Shown here one piece after another: positions 1 to 7,282 of a stretch of 64,000 bases of DNA. How positions within the stretch are numbered: position 1 is the first letter of the stretch; each line of letters begins with the position of its first letter. Source of the stretch: an uncultured Hyphomonadaceae bacterium (GTDB lineage: Bacteria > Pseudomonadota > Alphaproteobacteria > Caulobacterales > Hyphomonadaceae); NCBI GenBank assembly GCA_913057945.1, contig CAJXOF010000002.1, positions 1 through 64,000 on the forward strand, read 5' to 3'. The position numbers and the translations under genes were made by a program. The notes under the pieces are model-generated. The model did not search any database, had not been told where the DNA came from, and worked only from the letters and a program-made list of their open reading frames with translations.

Positions 1-134
1 TTGCCGGCATGAAGGATTCCAAGATCATCGTGGCGATCAACAAGGATGAAGAGGCCCCCATCTTCCAGATTGCCGATTACGGCCTGGTCGCAGACCTCTT
101 CAAGGCCGTGCCGGAGCTGACCGAAGCCCTGTAA
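1..134 (+). CDS. etfA: Electron transfer flavoprotein alpha subunit, C-terminal end (partial)
   Basis: Only the last 43 codons are in the window; the reading frame enters at base 3 and stops with TAA at 132-134. The peptide carries the typical EtfA tail, with [20 protein letters not shown] followed by an [10 protein letters not shown] segment, which belongs to the FAD-binding domain of the family. EtfA with EtfB passes electrons from acyl-CoA dehydrogenases to ETF-ubiquinone oxidoreductase. The downstream 3-hydroxyacyl-CoA dehydrogenase gene fits the same fatty-acid context; in many alphaproteobacteria the two lie together. The identity is firm even though the gene is cut by the window edge. 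Confidence 0.9.
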   Translation, partial: AGMKDSKIIVAINKDEEAPIFQIADYGLVADLFKAVPELTEAL

Positions 135-159
135 GCTTCTCAGTCCTGACTGAATTCAG

Positions 160-197
160 CCCGCAACTCCTTGCCGGAGTTGCGGGTTGTTTCGTTT
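160..197 (+). terminator. Rho-independent terminator after etfA
   Basis: A perfect 11-bp stem (CCCGCAACTCC paired with GGAGTTGCGGG) with a 5-nt loop is followed by a T-rich run TTGTTTCGTTT. It begins 25 bp after the etfA stop and ends before the SDR gene start at 231. Confidence 0.85.
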
Positions 198-230
198 AAG
201 TCGCAAGTCAGAGGCAGACAGGAGATTTTT

Positions 231-929
231 ATGAAGACAGTCATCGTGACAGGGGCTGCATCCGGCATCGGCCGGGCAGTGGCGAAGCACTTTGCCGGGC
301 AGGACTGGCAGGTTGCGGCGCTCGACATTGATCGCGACGGGCTCACCACGCTGGGAGACTCCGTTCGGGCGATTGAATGTGATCTTTCCTCGGCAGACAG
401 CATTCGCGCGGCCGTCTCGGGAACCGGCTTCGACCGGCTCGACCTGCTGGTCAACAATGGTGGGTCGGCCGATCCTGTTGCGGGGCCAATCGAGGAAATG
501 AGCCTCGCCGACTGGAACAGCTGGATCTCGCCACACCTGACCGGCAGCTTCCTGATGGTGCGGGAGTGCGTTGACCTGCTGCGCGCCGCAAAAGGCAGTG
601 TCGTCAACATGGCGTCCACCCGTGCGTTCCAGTCCGAGCCAGACACTTATGGCTATGCGGCGGCCAAGGGTGGCATTGTCGGCCTGACGCATGCGCTGGC
701 CATCGGTCTCGGGCCGGACATAAGGGCCAATGCCATCGCCCCCGGTTGGATCAATTCAGCGAATGAGGAGCTGTCCGAGGACGCCCACGCCCAGCATCCT
801 GCTGGCCGGGTAGGCAAGGTTGAAGACATCGTGCAGGCTGTGGCGTACCTGTCCGGTGCCGGATTTGTGACGGGGCAGGTTTTGACGGTCGACGGCGGGA
901 TGACGCGGAAGATGATCTATACGTCGTAA
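231..929 (+). CDS. Short-chain dehydrogenase/reductase (SDR)
   Basis: A 232-residue protein of classical SDR size. It opens with the TGAASGIG nucleotide-binding motif (TGxxxGxG) at about residues 7-14, has NNGG where the family usually has NNAG near residue 87, the catalytic YxxxK as YGYAAAK, and the C-terminal TVDGGM. The substrate cannot be read from sequence. The open frame extends upstream to 171, but that start would lie inside the etfA terminator; ATG 231 has GGAG about 6 nt upstream and is preferred. The gene stands alone between a terminator and a 157-bp gap. Confidence 0.88.
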   Translation: MKTVIVTGAASGIGRAVAKHFAGQDWQVAALDIDRDGLTTLGDSVRAIECDLSSADSIRAAVSGTGFDRLDLLVNNGGSADPVAGPIEEMSLADWNSWISPHLTGSFLMVRECVDLLRAAKGSVVNMASTRAFQSEPDTYGYAAAKGGIVGLTHALAIGLGPDIRANAIAPGWINSANEELSEDAHAQHPAGRVGKVEDIVQAVAYLSGAGFVTGQVLTVDGGMTRKMIYTS

Positions 930-1086
930 CACAGGCCATCCCCGTTGCGGAGGTTTTCACCCGGTGTGTGGGCCCGCCATCCAGGACTGTGGAGGCCCGA
1001 TCAGCGACTGCGGCTCAGACTTGTATTTGACGCACTGCACAAACAGGATATGACATCACCTTTTTACGACGTTCTGGACGAATTCT

Positions 1087-1965
1087 ATGGCAGACCTGAA
1101 GACGATTGGCGTGATTGGCGCGGGCCAGATGGGCAACGGTATCGCCCATGTCAGTGCGCTCGCTGGATATGACGTGATCCTCAGCGATATTTCGGACGAG
1201 TCGCTCGCCAAGGGCATGAAAGCCATCGAACGCAACATGGCGCGCCAAGTTGGTCGCGGCCAGTATGACCAGGGCACCATGGATACAGCGCTGGCGCGTA
1301 TCAAGCCAACCACGGTGTTGAAGGATCATGAGGCGGCAAACATGGTGATCGAGGCCGCAACCGAGCGGCGTGAGATCAAGGAACAGATCTTCCGCTCGAT
1401 CTGTGAAATTGTTCCCGCAGACACCTATCTGGCCACGAACACCTCATCCATCTCCATCACGCGCCTTGCTTCGGTAACGGACCGTCCGGAACGGTTTATC
1501 GGACTGCATTTCATGAATCCTGTCCCGCTGATGAAGCTGGTGGAAGTAATCCGCGGTCTCGCCACCGGCCAGGAGACCTATGAGACGGCGATCGAATTTG
1601 CGGGTCGCCTCGAAAAGACCACCACCAATGCCGAGGATTATCCGGCTTTCATCGTGAACCGGATCCTCGTGCCGATGATAAATGAGGCGGTCTACGCCCT
1701 TTATGAAGGGGTCGGAACGGTCGAGAGCATCGATACGGCGATGCACCTTGGGGCCAATCACCCCATGGGGCCGCTTACCCTGGCCGACTTCATCGGGCTC
1801 GATACCTGTCTGTCGATCATGCAGGTGCTGCATGATGGCCTCGCCGATACCAAATACCGGCCCTGTCCGCTGCTTGTGAAATATGTCGAGGCTGGCTGGG
1901 TCGGCAAAAAGGTCGGCAAGGGATTCTATGACTATTCCGGCCCGGAGCCTGTCCCAACCCGATAA
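1087..1965 (+). CDS. hbd: 3-hydroxybutyryl-CoA dehydrogenase (3-hydroxyacyl-CoA dehydrogenase family)
   Basis: A 292-residue protein, the normal length for a monofunctional enzyme that oxidises 3-hydroxyacyl-CoA with NAD. The N-terminal Rossmann motif is GAGQMGNGIA (GxGxMGxGIA), followed by ATNTSSISIT, HFMNPVPLMKLVEVI with the catalytic His, and the C-terminal domain ending GKKVGKGFYDY, all family hallmarks. Monofunctional Hbd enzymes take part in short-chain 3-hydroxybutyryl-CoA turnover. The nearby etfA suggests coupling to acyl-CoA oxidation. ATG 1087 has a GGACG element at a suitable distance. The 157-bp stretch before it (930-1086) shows no gene. Confidence 0.93.
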   Translation: MADLKTIGVIGAGQMGNGIAHVSALAGYDVILSDISDESLAKGMKAIERNMARQVGRGQYDQGTMDTALARIKPTTVLKDHEAANMVIEAATERREIKEQIFRSICEIVPADTYLATNTSSISITRLASVTDRPERFIGLHFMNPVPLMKLVEVIRGLATGQETYETAIEFAGRLEKTTTNAEDYPAFIVNRILVPMINEAVYALYEGVGTVESIDTAMHLGANHPMGPLTLADFIGLDTCLSIMQVLHDGLADTKYRPCPLLVKYVEAGWVGKKVGKGFYDYSGPEPVPTR

Positions 1966-2000
1966 ATTCTCTCGTGCTGTCGGTCGGACTGCACAATACA

Positions 2001-2042
2001 TGTCTTTGGAATACACTTCACGTATAAGTGGTTCCAAAGACA
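2001..2042. promoter_or_regulatory. 42-bp palindrome containing an EcfG-like promoter
   Basis: Two perfect 11-bp arms (TGTCTTTGGAA 2001-2011, TTCCAAAGACA 2032-2042) flank an inner 5-bp pair (CACTT 2014-2018, AAGTG 2026-2030). No T-run follows on either strand, so a simple terminator is unlikely. On the plus strand it contains GGAAT-N17-GGTT (2008-2033), close to the EcfG consensus GGAAC-N16/17-CGTT, which would drive the small ORF and sigma gene downstream. The minus strand reads GGAAC-N17-TATT, a poorer match. It may be a promoter with an overlapping operator, or a hairpin at the end of hbd. Confidence 0.5.
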
Positions 2043-2137
2043 AAGAAATTCAACCAAGAGTAATTGTTAATTCGTTAACCTGCTGCTGCTTTACTTTACG
2101 AGTTGGTCGAACCAGCTTGAGGCGTGGGGACGTATTT

Positions 2138-2296
2138 ATGGTTAGTAATTTGAGTGCCGGGAAAAGCAGCTCTCGTGAGCGGGCGACTCCCGAATTGACG
2201 GTATACGTGCGCGGCAACGTGTCGTCCCCCACAGCTCCTAGCTTCGCTGAAGCAGGCAAAGCCGCCCAAAAAGCGACGGGGGCTCAGACCGCATGA
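2138..2296 (+). CDS. Small 52-residue protein overlapping the ECF sigma gene
   Basis: A short ORF with ATG 2138, a GTGGGGA ribosome-binding site 7 nt upstream and a stop that overlaps the start of the sigma gene by 4 bp (ATGA at 2293-2296), the usual sign of translational coupling. The product is rich in Ser, Ala and Thr, has no membrane segment and resembles nothing I know. NepR occupies this position in the canonical locus at 6.4 kb, but the two NepR helices are not visible here. It could be a divergent anti-sigma factor, a leader peptide or a non-functional relic. Confidence 0.45.
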   Translation: MVSNLSAGKSSSRERATPELTVYVRGNVSSPTAPSFAEAGKAAQKATGAQTA

Positions 2297-2898
2297 CAAA
2301 ATCTCCAGAGCCTATTGCTCCACACTGGTCCTTTGTCGACGAGCTGGAAGCCTTGTTGCCCCAGATGCGCGCATTTGCCCGCAGCCTTTGCCACGATGCC
2401 ACGCTGGCGGACGATATTGTCCAGTCAGCTTGCCTGAAGGCGTGGGCCGCTTCCGCAACATTTGACCCCACCGCCAAGATGCGGCCCTGGATCCTGCGCA
2501 TTGTCCGCAATGAATACCTTCAGCATTGCCGACGTGCCTGGCGGAACGTGGATGTCGAAAGCGGCTTCCTCGAAGAGATATTGGTGGATTATACATCGGC
2601 GGAAATGCTGAGCGATGCGTCCCGCGCGATCCAGGCGATTTACGCGTTACCGATCAAGCAGCGGGATGCGGTCATTCTGGTTCTGGCGGCGGGTCTCACT
2701 TATGAAGAAGCTGGCGTCATCATGAATTGTTCGCCTGGCACTATCAAAAGCCGGGTGAATCGGGCGCGCGCCATATTGGTGGATGAGTTGAACGGGGTTG
2801 TGCCCCTCATCTCCAACGACCTGATGGGCAAACCGGAACAGGCTACGCTGCATGAATTGGTGGTGTATGCCGAGGGCTTGATGGCCGAAGCCGCCTGA
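2293..2898 (+). CDS. ECF sigma factor, EcfG (ECF15)-like paralog
   Basis: A 201-residue sigma factor with region 2 at about residues 20-85 (RAFARSLCHDATLADD, then MRPWILRIVRNEY) and region 4 at about 120-165 (LPIKQRDAVILVLAAGLTY, SPGTIKSRVNRAR). Its start and region 2 closely match the EcfG at 6686-7282 (RAFARSLCGDATLADD), so I call it a paralog of the general stress response sigma factor. Such duplications are known in alphaproteobacteria. It ends 6 bp before the end of a convergent gene. The preceding 52-codon ORF is probably co-transcribed, and a GGAAT-N17-GGTT element lies about 105 bp upstream of that ORF. Confidence 0.88.
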   Translation: MTKSPEPIAPHWSFVDELEALLPQMRAFARSLCHDATLADDIVQSACLKAWAASATFDPTAKMRPWILRIVRNEYLQHCRRAWRNVDVESGFLEEILVDYTSAEMLSDASRAIQAIYALPIKQRDAVILVLAAGLTYEEAGVIMNCSPGTIKSRVNRARAILVDELNGVVPLISNDLMGKPEQATLHELVVYAEGLMAEAA

Positions 2899-2904
2899 CC
2901 GTGG

Positions 2905-3552
2905 TCACGCCATGAGCAGGAAGACGCTCACCGAATAGATTGTCATTAATGCGCCCGTCTTGATGCCGGCCGATATCAGGAATGGCCGCAGATCTGACCA
3001 GGATGTATCCCGGGCGATTGCGGCCACGGATGTGGCAATGTCATGCTCAAGCCCTTCGCGAGATTGACCGGCGAGCACCAGCATGACTTTCGAAGAGCGC
3101 GAGGCCGGTACGGATTGGGCTTCGGTCAGCACTTGCTGGAAAACATGGCCGGCCACCACTTCTCCGAGAGCGCGTTTGGGGTGCCATCCATAGCGCGACA
3201 GTTCCGTCACGCCCAGTCGTACAAAGGGCCAGGTCACCCAGATATCCCGGATGAGGAATACCGCCAGGACGGCGGTCACGCTCCAGATGAAATAGGGCCG
3301 CTCAAACATGCCAGCATGGAAAAGACCCCAGAGGCTTGCCAGGATCATCAATTTGATTCCGGTCGCAATAGCGAATGAACGGAAGCTCTTCCGGAGGAAG
3401 TCATCGGCATGACGCTTGATCTGTCGGCGCGTCTCGACCGCAGCGGATTCAATGGCCTTGTTCTTCTGGGCCGAGACACCGCGTTCAAGATGCCTGCGAC
3501 CAAAGGCCAGTCCGGCGCCAACCGCCGATGCAATGAGCAGAATGGATCTCAT
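2905..3552 (-). CDS. Membrane protein of the DUF883/holin-like operon
   Basis: A 215-residue protein with an N-terminal hydrophobic segment (about residues 1-17), two more around 62-100 and a C-terminal one (about 198-214), separated by a basic helical stretch. I do not recognise a family. It is the third gene of a minus-strand operon starting with a DUF883 protein and a holin-like protein (gap of 57 bp), which resembles the YqjD-YqjE type of stress-envelope operons. The promoter at 4344-4368 suggests EcfG control. A role in envelope maintenance is inference only. Confidence 0.7.
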   Translation of the reverse strand: MRSILLIASAVGAGLAFGRRHLERGVSAQKNKAIESAAVETRRQIKRHADDFLRKSFRSFAIATGIKLMILASLWGLFHAGMFERPYFIWSVTAVLAVFLIRDIWVTWPFVRLGVTELSRYGWHPKRALGEVVAGHVFQQVLTEAQSVPASRSSKVMLVLAGQSREGLEHDIATSVAAIARDTSWSDLRPFLISAGIKTGALMTIYSVSVFLLMA

Positions 3553-3609
3553 ATCTACAATATAGGGATCCTGCTGCGGTTTGTCTGCAAGACGTGTGAT
3601 GGCCTGTGA

Positions 3610-4008
3610 TCAGAGCAGTCCGAGCAGGAGCCGCTGGGCATGGCGCGTTGCTGTTTTTGGATCGCGCACAAGTGTGTACCCCAACAGCATGGCGCCCGCA
3701 GAGACTGAAACGGGGTATTTCTGGACGAGTGATTTCAGCGTGTCAAAAGGCAGGTCCGCCAGCGCATTGGCTGTAGACTCTTCCAGATCATCGATCTCTT
3801 CGGAGGATTTGCGATAGGGCAGAAGGAAGATGTAAAGCATCAGCGCTGCGATCGCGACAAGGATTGCTGCCACGGTGAAGCAGGCCGCCGTCAGGCCAAT
3901 AACAGACGCCAGCGCCAATATTCCGGCTACTGACAGCGCAAACATGCCGCCGAAACCGCAAACGATTCCGGCGACAGCTGCGAAAAGCCGAAGCTTGGTC
4001 GCATCCAT
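3610..4008 (-). CDS. Phage-holin-like / YqjE-type membrane protein
   Basis: A 132-residue protein with two strong adjacent transmembrane helices (about residues 8-65, with the run LTAACFTVAAILVAIAALML) followed by a charged Glu/Asp-rich linker and a C-terminal segment ending in RHAQRLLLGLL. Size and topology fit the small putative actinobacterial-type holin (DUF1469/YqjE-like) family found next to DUF883 proteins. It starts 3 bp after the DUF883 gene ends, so the two are cotranscribed. The name describes a fold family and does not imply lysis. Confidence 0.7.
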   Translation of the reverse strand: MDATKLRLFAAVAGIVCGFGGMFALSVAGILALASVIGLTAACFTVAAILVAIAALMLYIFLLPYRKSSEEIDDLEESTANALADLPFDTLKSLVQKYPVSVSAGAMLLGYTLVRDPKTATRHAQRLLLGLL

Positions 4009-4011
4009 AAA

Positions 4012-4311
4012 TTATTTGCCCCTCATCATGGCGAGGATGAGGCCTGCTCCAAACGCAATCCCCACTGCAGCCAGAGGGTTCTTGCGAATCTCCGATTCGA
4101 CATCCGCGCGGGTTTCCTTGAGCTGTCCGGACGCCTTGTCGGCAAATTCCTTGCCCTTTTCCACGCCGGCCTGGGCTTTGACTTTGGCGAGACCCTGCAT
4201 GTCTGCCATGACGTTCTTGAGGTCGCCGCGCAGCATGGCGATATCATCTTTCAATGCTGCGTAGTCACCTTCAGTTTCAGCTTTCATAGTAGTCGCGGTC
4301 TTGGTGTTCAC
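4012..4311 (-). CDS. DUF883 family (ElaB/YqjD-like) protein
   Basis: A 99-residue protein with an amphipathic helical N-terminal half (DDIAMLRGDLKNVMADMQGL) and a C-terminal glycine-rich membrane anchor (AVGIAFGAGLILAMMRGK), the layout of ElaB/YqjD inner-membrane proteins that bind ribosomes in stationary phase in E. coli. The GTG start at 4311 is preceded by AGGAG at good spacing; an in-frame ATG exists at 4287. A perfect EcfG promoter (4344-4368) ends 32 bp upstream, so expression under general stress is likely. First gene of a three-gene operon. Confidence 0.85.
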   Translation of the reverse strand: MNTKTATTMKAETEGDYAALKDDIAMLRGDLKNVMADMQGLAKVKAQAGVEKGKEFADKASGQLKETRADVESEIRKNPLAAVGIAFGAGLILAMMRGK

Positions 4312-4343
4312 GTTAAATCTCCTGATTTCGTGTGCGCCAATTA

Positions 4344-4368
4344 AACGCCCGGCCTTTCAATTCGTTCC
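4344..4368 (-). promoter_or_regulatory. EcfG-type promoter of the DUF883 operon
   Basis: On the minus strand GGAAC (4368-4364), exactly 16 bp, then CGTT (4347-4344). This matches the alphaproteobacterial general stress sigma consensus base for base. It lies 32 bp before the GTG of the DUF883 gene and is divergent from an equally perfect element at 4395-4419. Confidence 0.85.
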
Positions 4369-4394
4369 ACCTCCAAATCGTGATTCTCCAACAG

Positions 4395-4419
4395 GGAACA
4401 AAGCCCGTAACGGCACGTT
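4395..4419 (+). promoter_or_regulatory. EcfG-type promoter of the Crp/FNR gene
   Basis: GGAAC (4395-4399), 16 bp, CGTT (4416-4419): a perfect EcfG consensus. The ATG of the Crp/FNR-type gene is at 4428, only 8 bp after the -10 element, so the transcript probably begins at or very near the start codon. Confidence 0.8.
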
Positions 4420-4427
4420 GGCCTCGC

Positions 4428-5240
4428 ATGGACGTGTTCAAGAACAGACTCTCGCAATATGTTTCCCTCAAGGATGATACTTGGGAAAAATTCGACCAGC
4501 TCGATTTCCAGTCGCGGGTTTACCAAGCCGGAGACGACATTATCCGCGTTGGAGAAACGCCGCAGAAGATGTTTTTCGTCAAGGATGGTTGGGCCGTGCG
4601 CTACAGGTCCCTGGACGATGGCCGAAGACAGATCGTGAATTTCATGCTGCCTGGCGACGTTTTCGACATGCAGGTTGTTGCCGGTGTCAAAGCCGATCAC
4701 TCGGTCACCACGGTTACGCGTACAGTCGTAATGACGATATCCGCCGAGCAATTTATCTCCGTGTTGCGGCATGATGCAGATGTCGCATCCGCATTCTGGT
4801 GGGCGGCCGTGCAGGAAGAATCCATTCTGCGTGAGCAAATCGTCCGTGTAGGTCGTCGTTCCGCAAAAGAGCGTATCGCTCACCTCTTACTGGAGCTGCA
4901 ACGCCGTCTTTACGCAGCGGTGGGCGGCTCGGAAAACCATCTGCCCATGCCGCTTACGCGGACTGATCTGGCCGATGCTTTGGGGCTCACTCCTGTCCAT
5001 GTCTCGCGTACCATGTCCGCCTTGCGTCGGTCGGGACTGATCGATGAGTCGCGTGGACAGGTCACCATTCTGGACAAGCGCAAACTGGCATGCCTGTCGC
5101 AGTTTGATACGGATTATCTTCACACTCGGAAACTCGACTTTGCCATACCCTCGGAATTCAGCGGACGCAGCGAAATGCCCCGGCCCAATGGCGTGATTCC
5201 GAGCCAAGCAAATGCCCCCCGTATGCCTCGAGACGACTGA
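4428..5240 (+). CDS. Crp/FNR family transcriptional regulator
   Basis: A 270-residue protein with a cyclic-nucleotide-binding-like beta-barrel (about residues 25-135; FFVKDGWAVRYR and LPGDVFD are typical) and a C-terminal winged helix with the recognition region ADALGLTPVHVSRTMSALRR (about 190-210). There is no FNR-type N-terminal cysteine cluster, so an oxygen-sensing iron-sulfur centre is unlikely. The frame is open from 4332, but that start would lie upstream of the EcfG promoter; ATG 4428 just downstream of the -10 is preferred and would make the mRNA leaderless. About 40 extra residues follow the winged helix. A small membrane-protein gene follows, probably in the same transcript. Confidence 0.85.
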   Translation: MDVFKNRLSQYVSLKDDTWEKFDQLDFQSRVYQAGDDIIRVGETPQKMFFVKDGWAVRYRSLDDGRRQIVNFMLPGDVFDMQVVAGVKADHSVTTVTRTVVMTISAEQFISVLRHDADVASAFWWAAVQEESILREQIVRVGRRSAKERIAHLLLELQRRLYAAVGGSENHLPMPLTRTDLADALGLTPVHVSRTMSALRRSGLIDESRGQVTILDKRKLACLSQFDTDYLHTRKLDFAIPSEFSGRSEMPRPNGVIPSQANAPRMPRDD

Positions 5241-5282
5241 TTGTCTCATTCGCAAGATTCAAATGAAACTGGAGTACACCTC

Positions 5283-5447
5283 ATGCAAGACTCAACACAC
5301 CAAGATGATCTGTCTACCGTCGAAGCGCGTCAGGGACGTCGGCGCATGGGGCTGCTCAGCGTCATGGGAATAGGTATTGTGATCGCACTTGTCGGCATGC
5401 TCTTGGCGCTGGCGGCAACCGGCCTGCTTTCGCCATCCGGTGTATGA
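5283..5447 (+). CDS. Small single-span membrane protein
   Basis: A 54-residue protein with a polar N-terminus, a RQGRRR basic patch and one hydrophobic helix (about residues 25-47; VMGIGIVIALVGMLLALAAT). GGAG sits 8 nt before ATG 5283, which is preferred over the upstream in-frame start at 5241. It follows the Crp/FNR gene by 42 bp and is closed by a strong terminator, so it likely shares the EcfG-driven transcript. No family is recognised. Confidence 0.65.
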   Translation: MQDSTHQDDLSTVEARQGRRRMGLLSVMGIGIVIALVGMLLALAATGLLSPSGV

Positions 5448-5470
5448 TCCGGGGAAGCAGTATTTGTAAA

Positions 5471-5504
5471 AAAAGCGCCCCGAACCACGTTCGGGGCGCT
5501 TTTC
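5471..5504. terminator. Bidirectional terminator between convergent units
   Basis: A 15-bp perfect stem (5471-5485 with 5489-5503) and a 3-nt loop, with an A-run on the left and a T-run on the right, so it can end both the plus-strand Crp operon and minus-strand phyR. Confidence 0.9.
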
Positions 5505-5524
5505 TTTATGTCGTGGCGGGGATG

Positions 5525-6319
5525 TCAGGCATCTACTCGCGCACCATTCGCCGGATGGAAGAACAGGGCCTGACCGATCGCCGCTTTCACCGTGTTTTCC
5601 TGGAACGGTTTCGGGATGAGATAGGTAGGCTCTGGCCGTTCGCCGGTGAGCAGGCGCTCCGGGAAGGCCGTGATGAAGATGATCGGCACATCATGATCGG
5701 CCAGAATGTCGTGGGCCGCATCAATGCCGGACGATCCATCGGCGAGCTGGATGTCGCACAGGACAAGGCCAGGCTGGTTGGCGCCAAAGAGAGAGAGCGC
5801 TTCGCGATGGGTGGTAGCAATGCCGGTGACGGTATGACCGAGATCCTCGACAAGGCTCTCCAGATCGGCTGCAATAATCGGCTCATCCTCAATGATAAGA
5901 ACCTTGGTGGCGAGTTCGCCCTCGATTTCTTTTTGGGCGTCCTGTTCAAGTACGCGCTGCTCTTTTTCGGAAATTCCGAGGATGTAGGCTGCTTCCGAAG
6001 CGGAGAAACCTTCAAGGGCTGTCAGCAGGAAGGCCTGGCGCTGGATCGGGGCGAGGGATTGGAGTCGCTTGTCGGCTGGATCGCCTACGGGGCCATCCTT
6101 TCCTTCAAGTTGGGCACCAGTGGTACCCCAGATCACATGGAAGAAGCGATAAAGGGATAGTCGTGGATCTTCCAAATTATCAACGAATTCCGGGTTTTCG
6201 ACGAGCGCCTGGAGCGACGCACGAATATAGGCGTCCCCGCTTTCCTGGCTGCCTGTCAGCGCCCGCGCATAACGCCGCAGAAACGGCAAATGGGGGGCAA
6301 ACGATTGTACCAAACTCAT
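5525..6319 (-). CDS. phyR: PhyR, anti-anti-sigma response regulator of the general stress response
   Basis: A 264-residue protein with the PhyR domain order: an N-terminal sigma-factor-like domain (about 1-130, containing LAPIQRQAFLLTALEGFSAS) and a C-terminal receiver (about 138-255; VLIIEDEP acidic pocket, phospho-acceptor Asp189 in LCDIQ, ITAFPERL, and Lys in PKPF). When phosphorylated, PhyR is known to bind NepR and free EcfG. It is divergent from nepR-ecfG, as in many alphaproteobacteria. A GGAAC element lies upstream on its strand (6374-6370), but no -10 is well spaced. A second PhyR-like gene is at 20835. Confidence 0.95.
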   Translation of the reverse strand: MSLVQSFAPHLPFLRRYARALTGSQESGDAYIRASLQALVENPEFVDNLEDPRLSLYRFFHVIWGTTGAQLEGKDGPVGDPADKRLQSLAPIQRQAFLLTALEGFSASEAAYILGISEKEQRVLEQDAQKEIEGELATKVLIIEDEPIIAADLESLVEDLGHTVTGIATTHREALSLFGANQPGLVLCDIQLADGSSGIDAAHDILADHDVPIIFITAFPERLLTGERPEPTYLIPKPFQENTVKAAIGQALFFHPANGARVDA

Positions 6320-6402
6320 GGGGAACCTCTCTTCTGGGACCGCATTAACAATTCATAAAAACAGCATTGGTTCCACAATAGTGCAAAAAACAGCATTAGG
6401 TG

Positions 6403-6427
6403 GGAACTAATGCGCAATCTGGCTGTT
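6403..6427 (+). promoter_or_regulatory. EcfG-type promoter of nepR-ecfG
   Basis: GGAAC (6403-6407), 16 bp, TGTT (6424-6427): one change from the CGTT consensus. It precedes the nepR start by 35 bp and would give the autoregulation known for this locus type. Two nearby copies of ACAGCATT (6361-6368 and 6390-6397) lie just upstream. Confidence 0.7.
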
Positions 6428-6462
6428 TAACTATCAGACTCATATAGTTAGGTATTTAGATC

Positions 6463-6675
6463 GTGAATCAGGATAGTTTAACCGGAATGGAAAAAAACGG
6501 ACGCAATAACTCCGTCAAGTCCGACCTCGGCAGCAAGAGGCGGACGCAGCGCATTGGAGAGCAATTGCGTCGCGTGTATGACGAAGTTGCGCAAGAAGAC
6601 GTGCCGGACGAGTTCCTGCGGCTTCTCGAAGAAGCCGACAAAGCTCGGCCATCTTCCACCTCAGATAAATCCTGA
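6463..6675 (+). CDS. nepR: NepR, anti-sigma factor of EcfG
   Basis: A small 70-residue protein with the two conserved NepR helices: RIGEQLRRVYDEVAQE (about residues 31-46) and PDEFLRLLEEADKA (about 49-62). NepR binds EcfG in unstressed cells and is titrated by phosphorylated PhyR. The start is either GTG 6463 or ATG 6487 in frame; neither has a strong ribosome-binding site, and the helices are retained in both. The sigma gene starts 10 bp after the stop. Confidence 0.92.
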   Translation: MNQDSLTGMEKNGRNNSVKSDLGSKRRTQRIGEQLRRVYDEVAQEDVPDEFLRLLEEADKARPSSTSDKS

Positions 6676-6685
6676 GGGGATTTCC

Positions 6686-7282
6686 ATGACAGACAACACG
6701 GAAAAACTCAGCGACGTTGATTTCAAACGTGAGCTGGCTGCGCTGATCCCCCATTTGCGGGCCTTTGCGCGCAGTTTGTGTGGCGATGCCACGCTGGCAG
6801 ATGATCTCGCACAGGACGCGATGCTGAAGGCGTGGAATGCCCGCGCATCCTTTCAGGCTGGTACCAACATGAAGGCCTGGGCTTTCACGATCCTCCGAAA
6901 CGTTTTCTATTCCGAGAAGCGCCGGTCATGGCGCCGGACGCCGCTTGACCCGGAAGTGGCCGAGGCAACGCTTGTCTCCAACAGCAATCCGTCTGACACG
7001 CTGGACCTGCTGGCCATGCGCAATGCGCTGGGCAGGTTGCCCATCGATCAGCGCGAAGCCCTGATTCTGGTGGGGGCTGGCGGGCTCCCTTATGAAGAAG
7101 CCGCCGAGATTTGTGGTGTGGCTGTCGGCACTATCAAGAGCCGCGTCTCCCGCGCGCGAAAGGCTGTTGTCGAAATCCTCGAATCCAATGGGGCAGGCTA
7201 TAGCGACGACTCCAATATGAGGGCGGAAGACGCGTTCAACGATATCATGCGGCAAGCGGATGATATTGCCGGTGTCGGATGA
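6686..7282 (+). CDS. ecfG: EcfG, general stress response sigma factor
   Basis: A 198-residue ECF sigma factor. Region 2 lies at about residues 20-80 (RAFARSLCGDATLADD, MKAWAFTILRNVFYSEKRRS) and region 4 at about 105-165 (LPIDQREALILVGAGGLPY, VGTIKSRVSRARKA). ATG 6686 has GAGGGGA just upstream, immediately after the nepR stop. The locus order phyR / nepR-ecfG-kinase is the canonical one. The many GGAAC-N16-CGTT elements around it define its probable targets. Its last 23 bp overlap the kinase gene. Confidence 0.95.
   Translation: MTDNTEKLSDVDFKRELAALIPHLRAFARSLCGDATLADDLAQDAMLKAWNARASFQAGTNMKAWAFTILRNVFYSEKRRSWRRTPLDPEVAEATLVSNSNPSDTLDLLAMRNALGRLPIDQREALILVGAGGLPYEEAAEICGVAVGTIKSRVSRARKAVVEILESNGAGYSDDSNMRAEDAFNDIMRQADDIAGVG

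Noticed and set aside
5444-6160. Plus-strand open frame of 238 codons opposite phyR
   Set aside because: Antisense to phyR, no ribosome-binding site, and it starts before the strong bidirectional terminator.
6370-6374. GGAAC on the minus strand upstream of phyR as an EcfG promoter
   Set aside because: The nearest GTT-type -10 (TGTT) is 19 bp away and no element occurs at 16-17 bp; phyR may still be stress controlled but the sequence does not show it.
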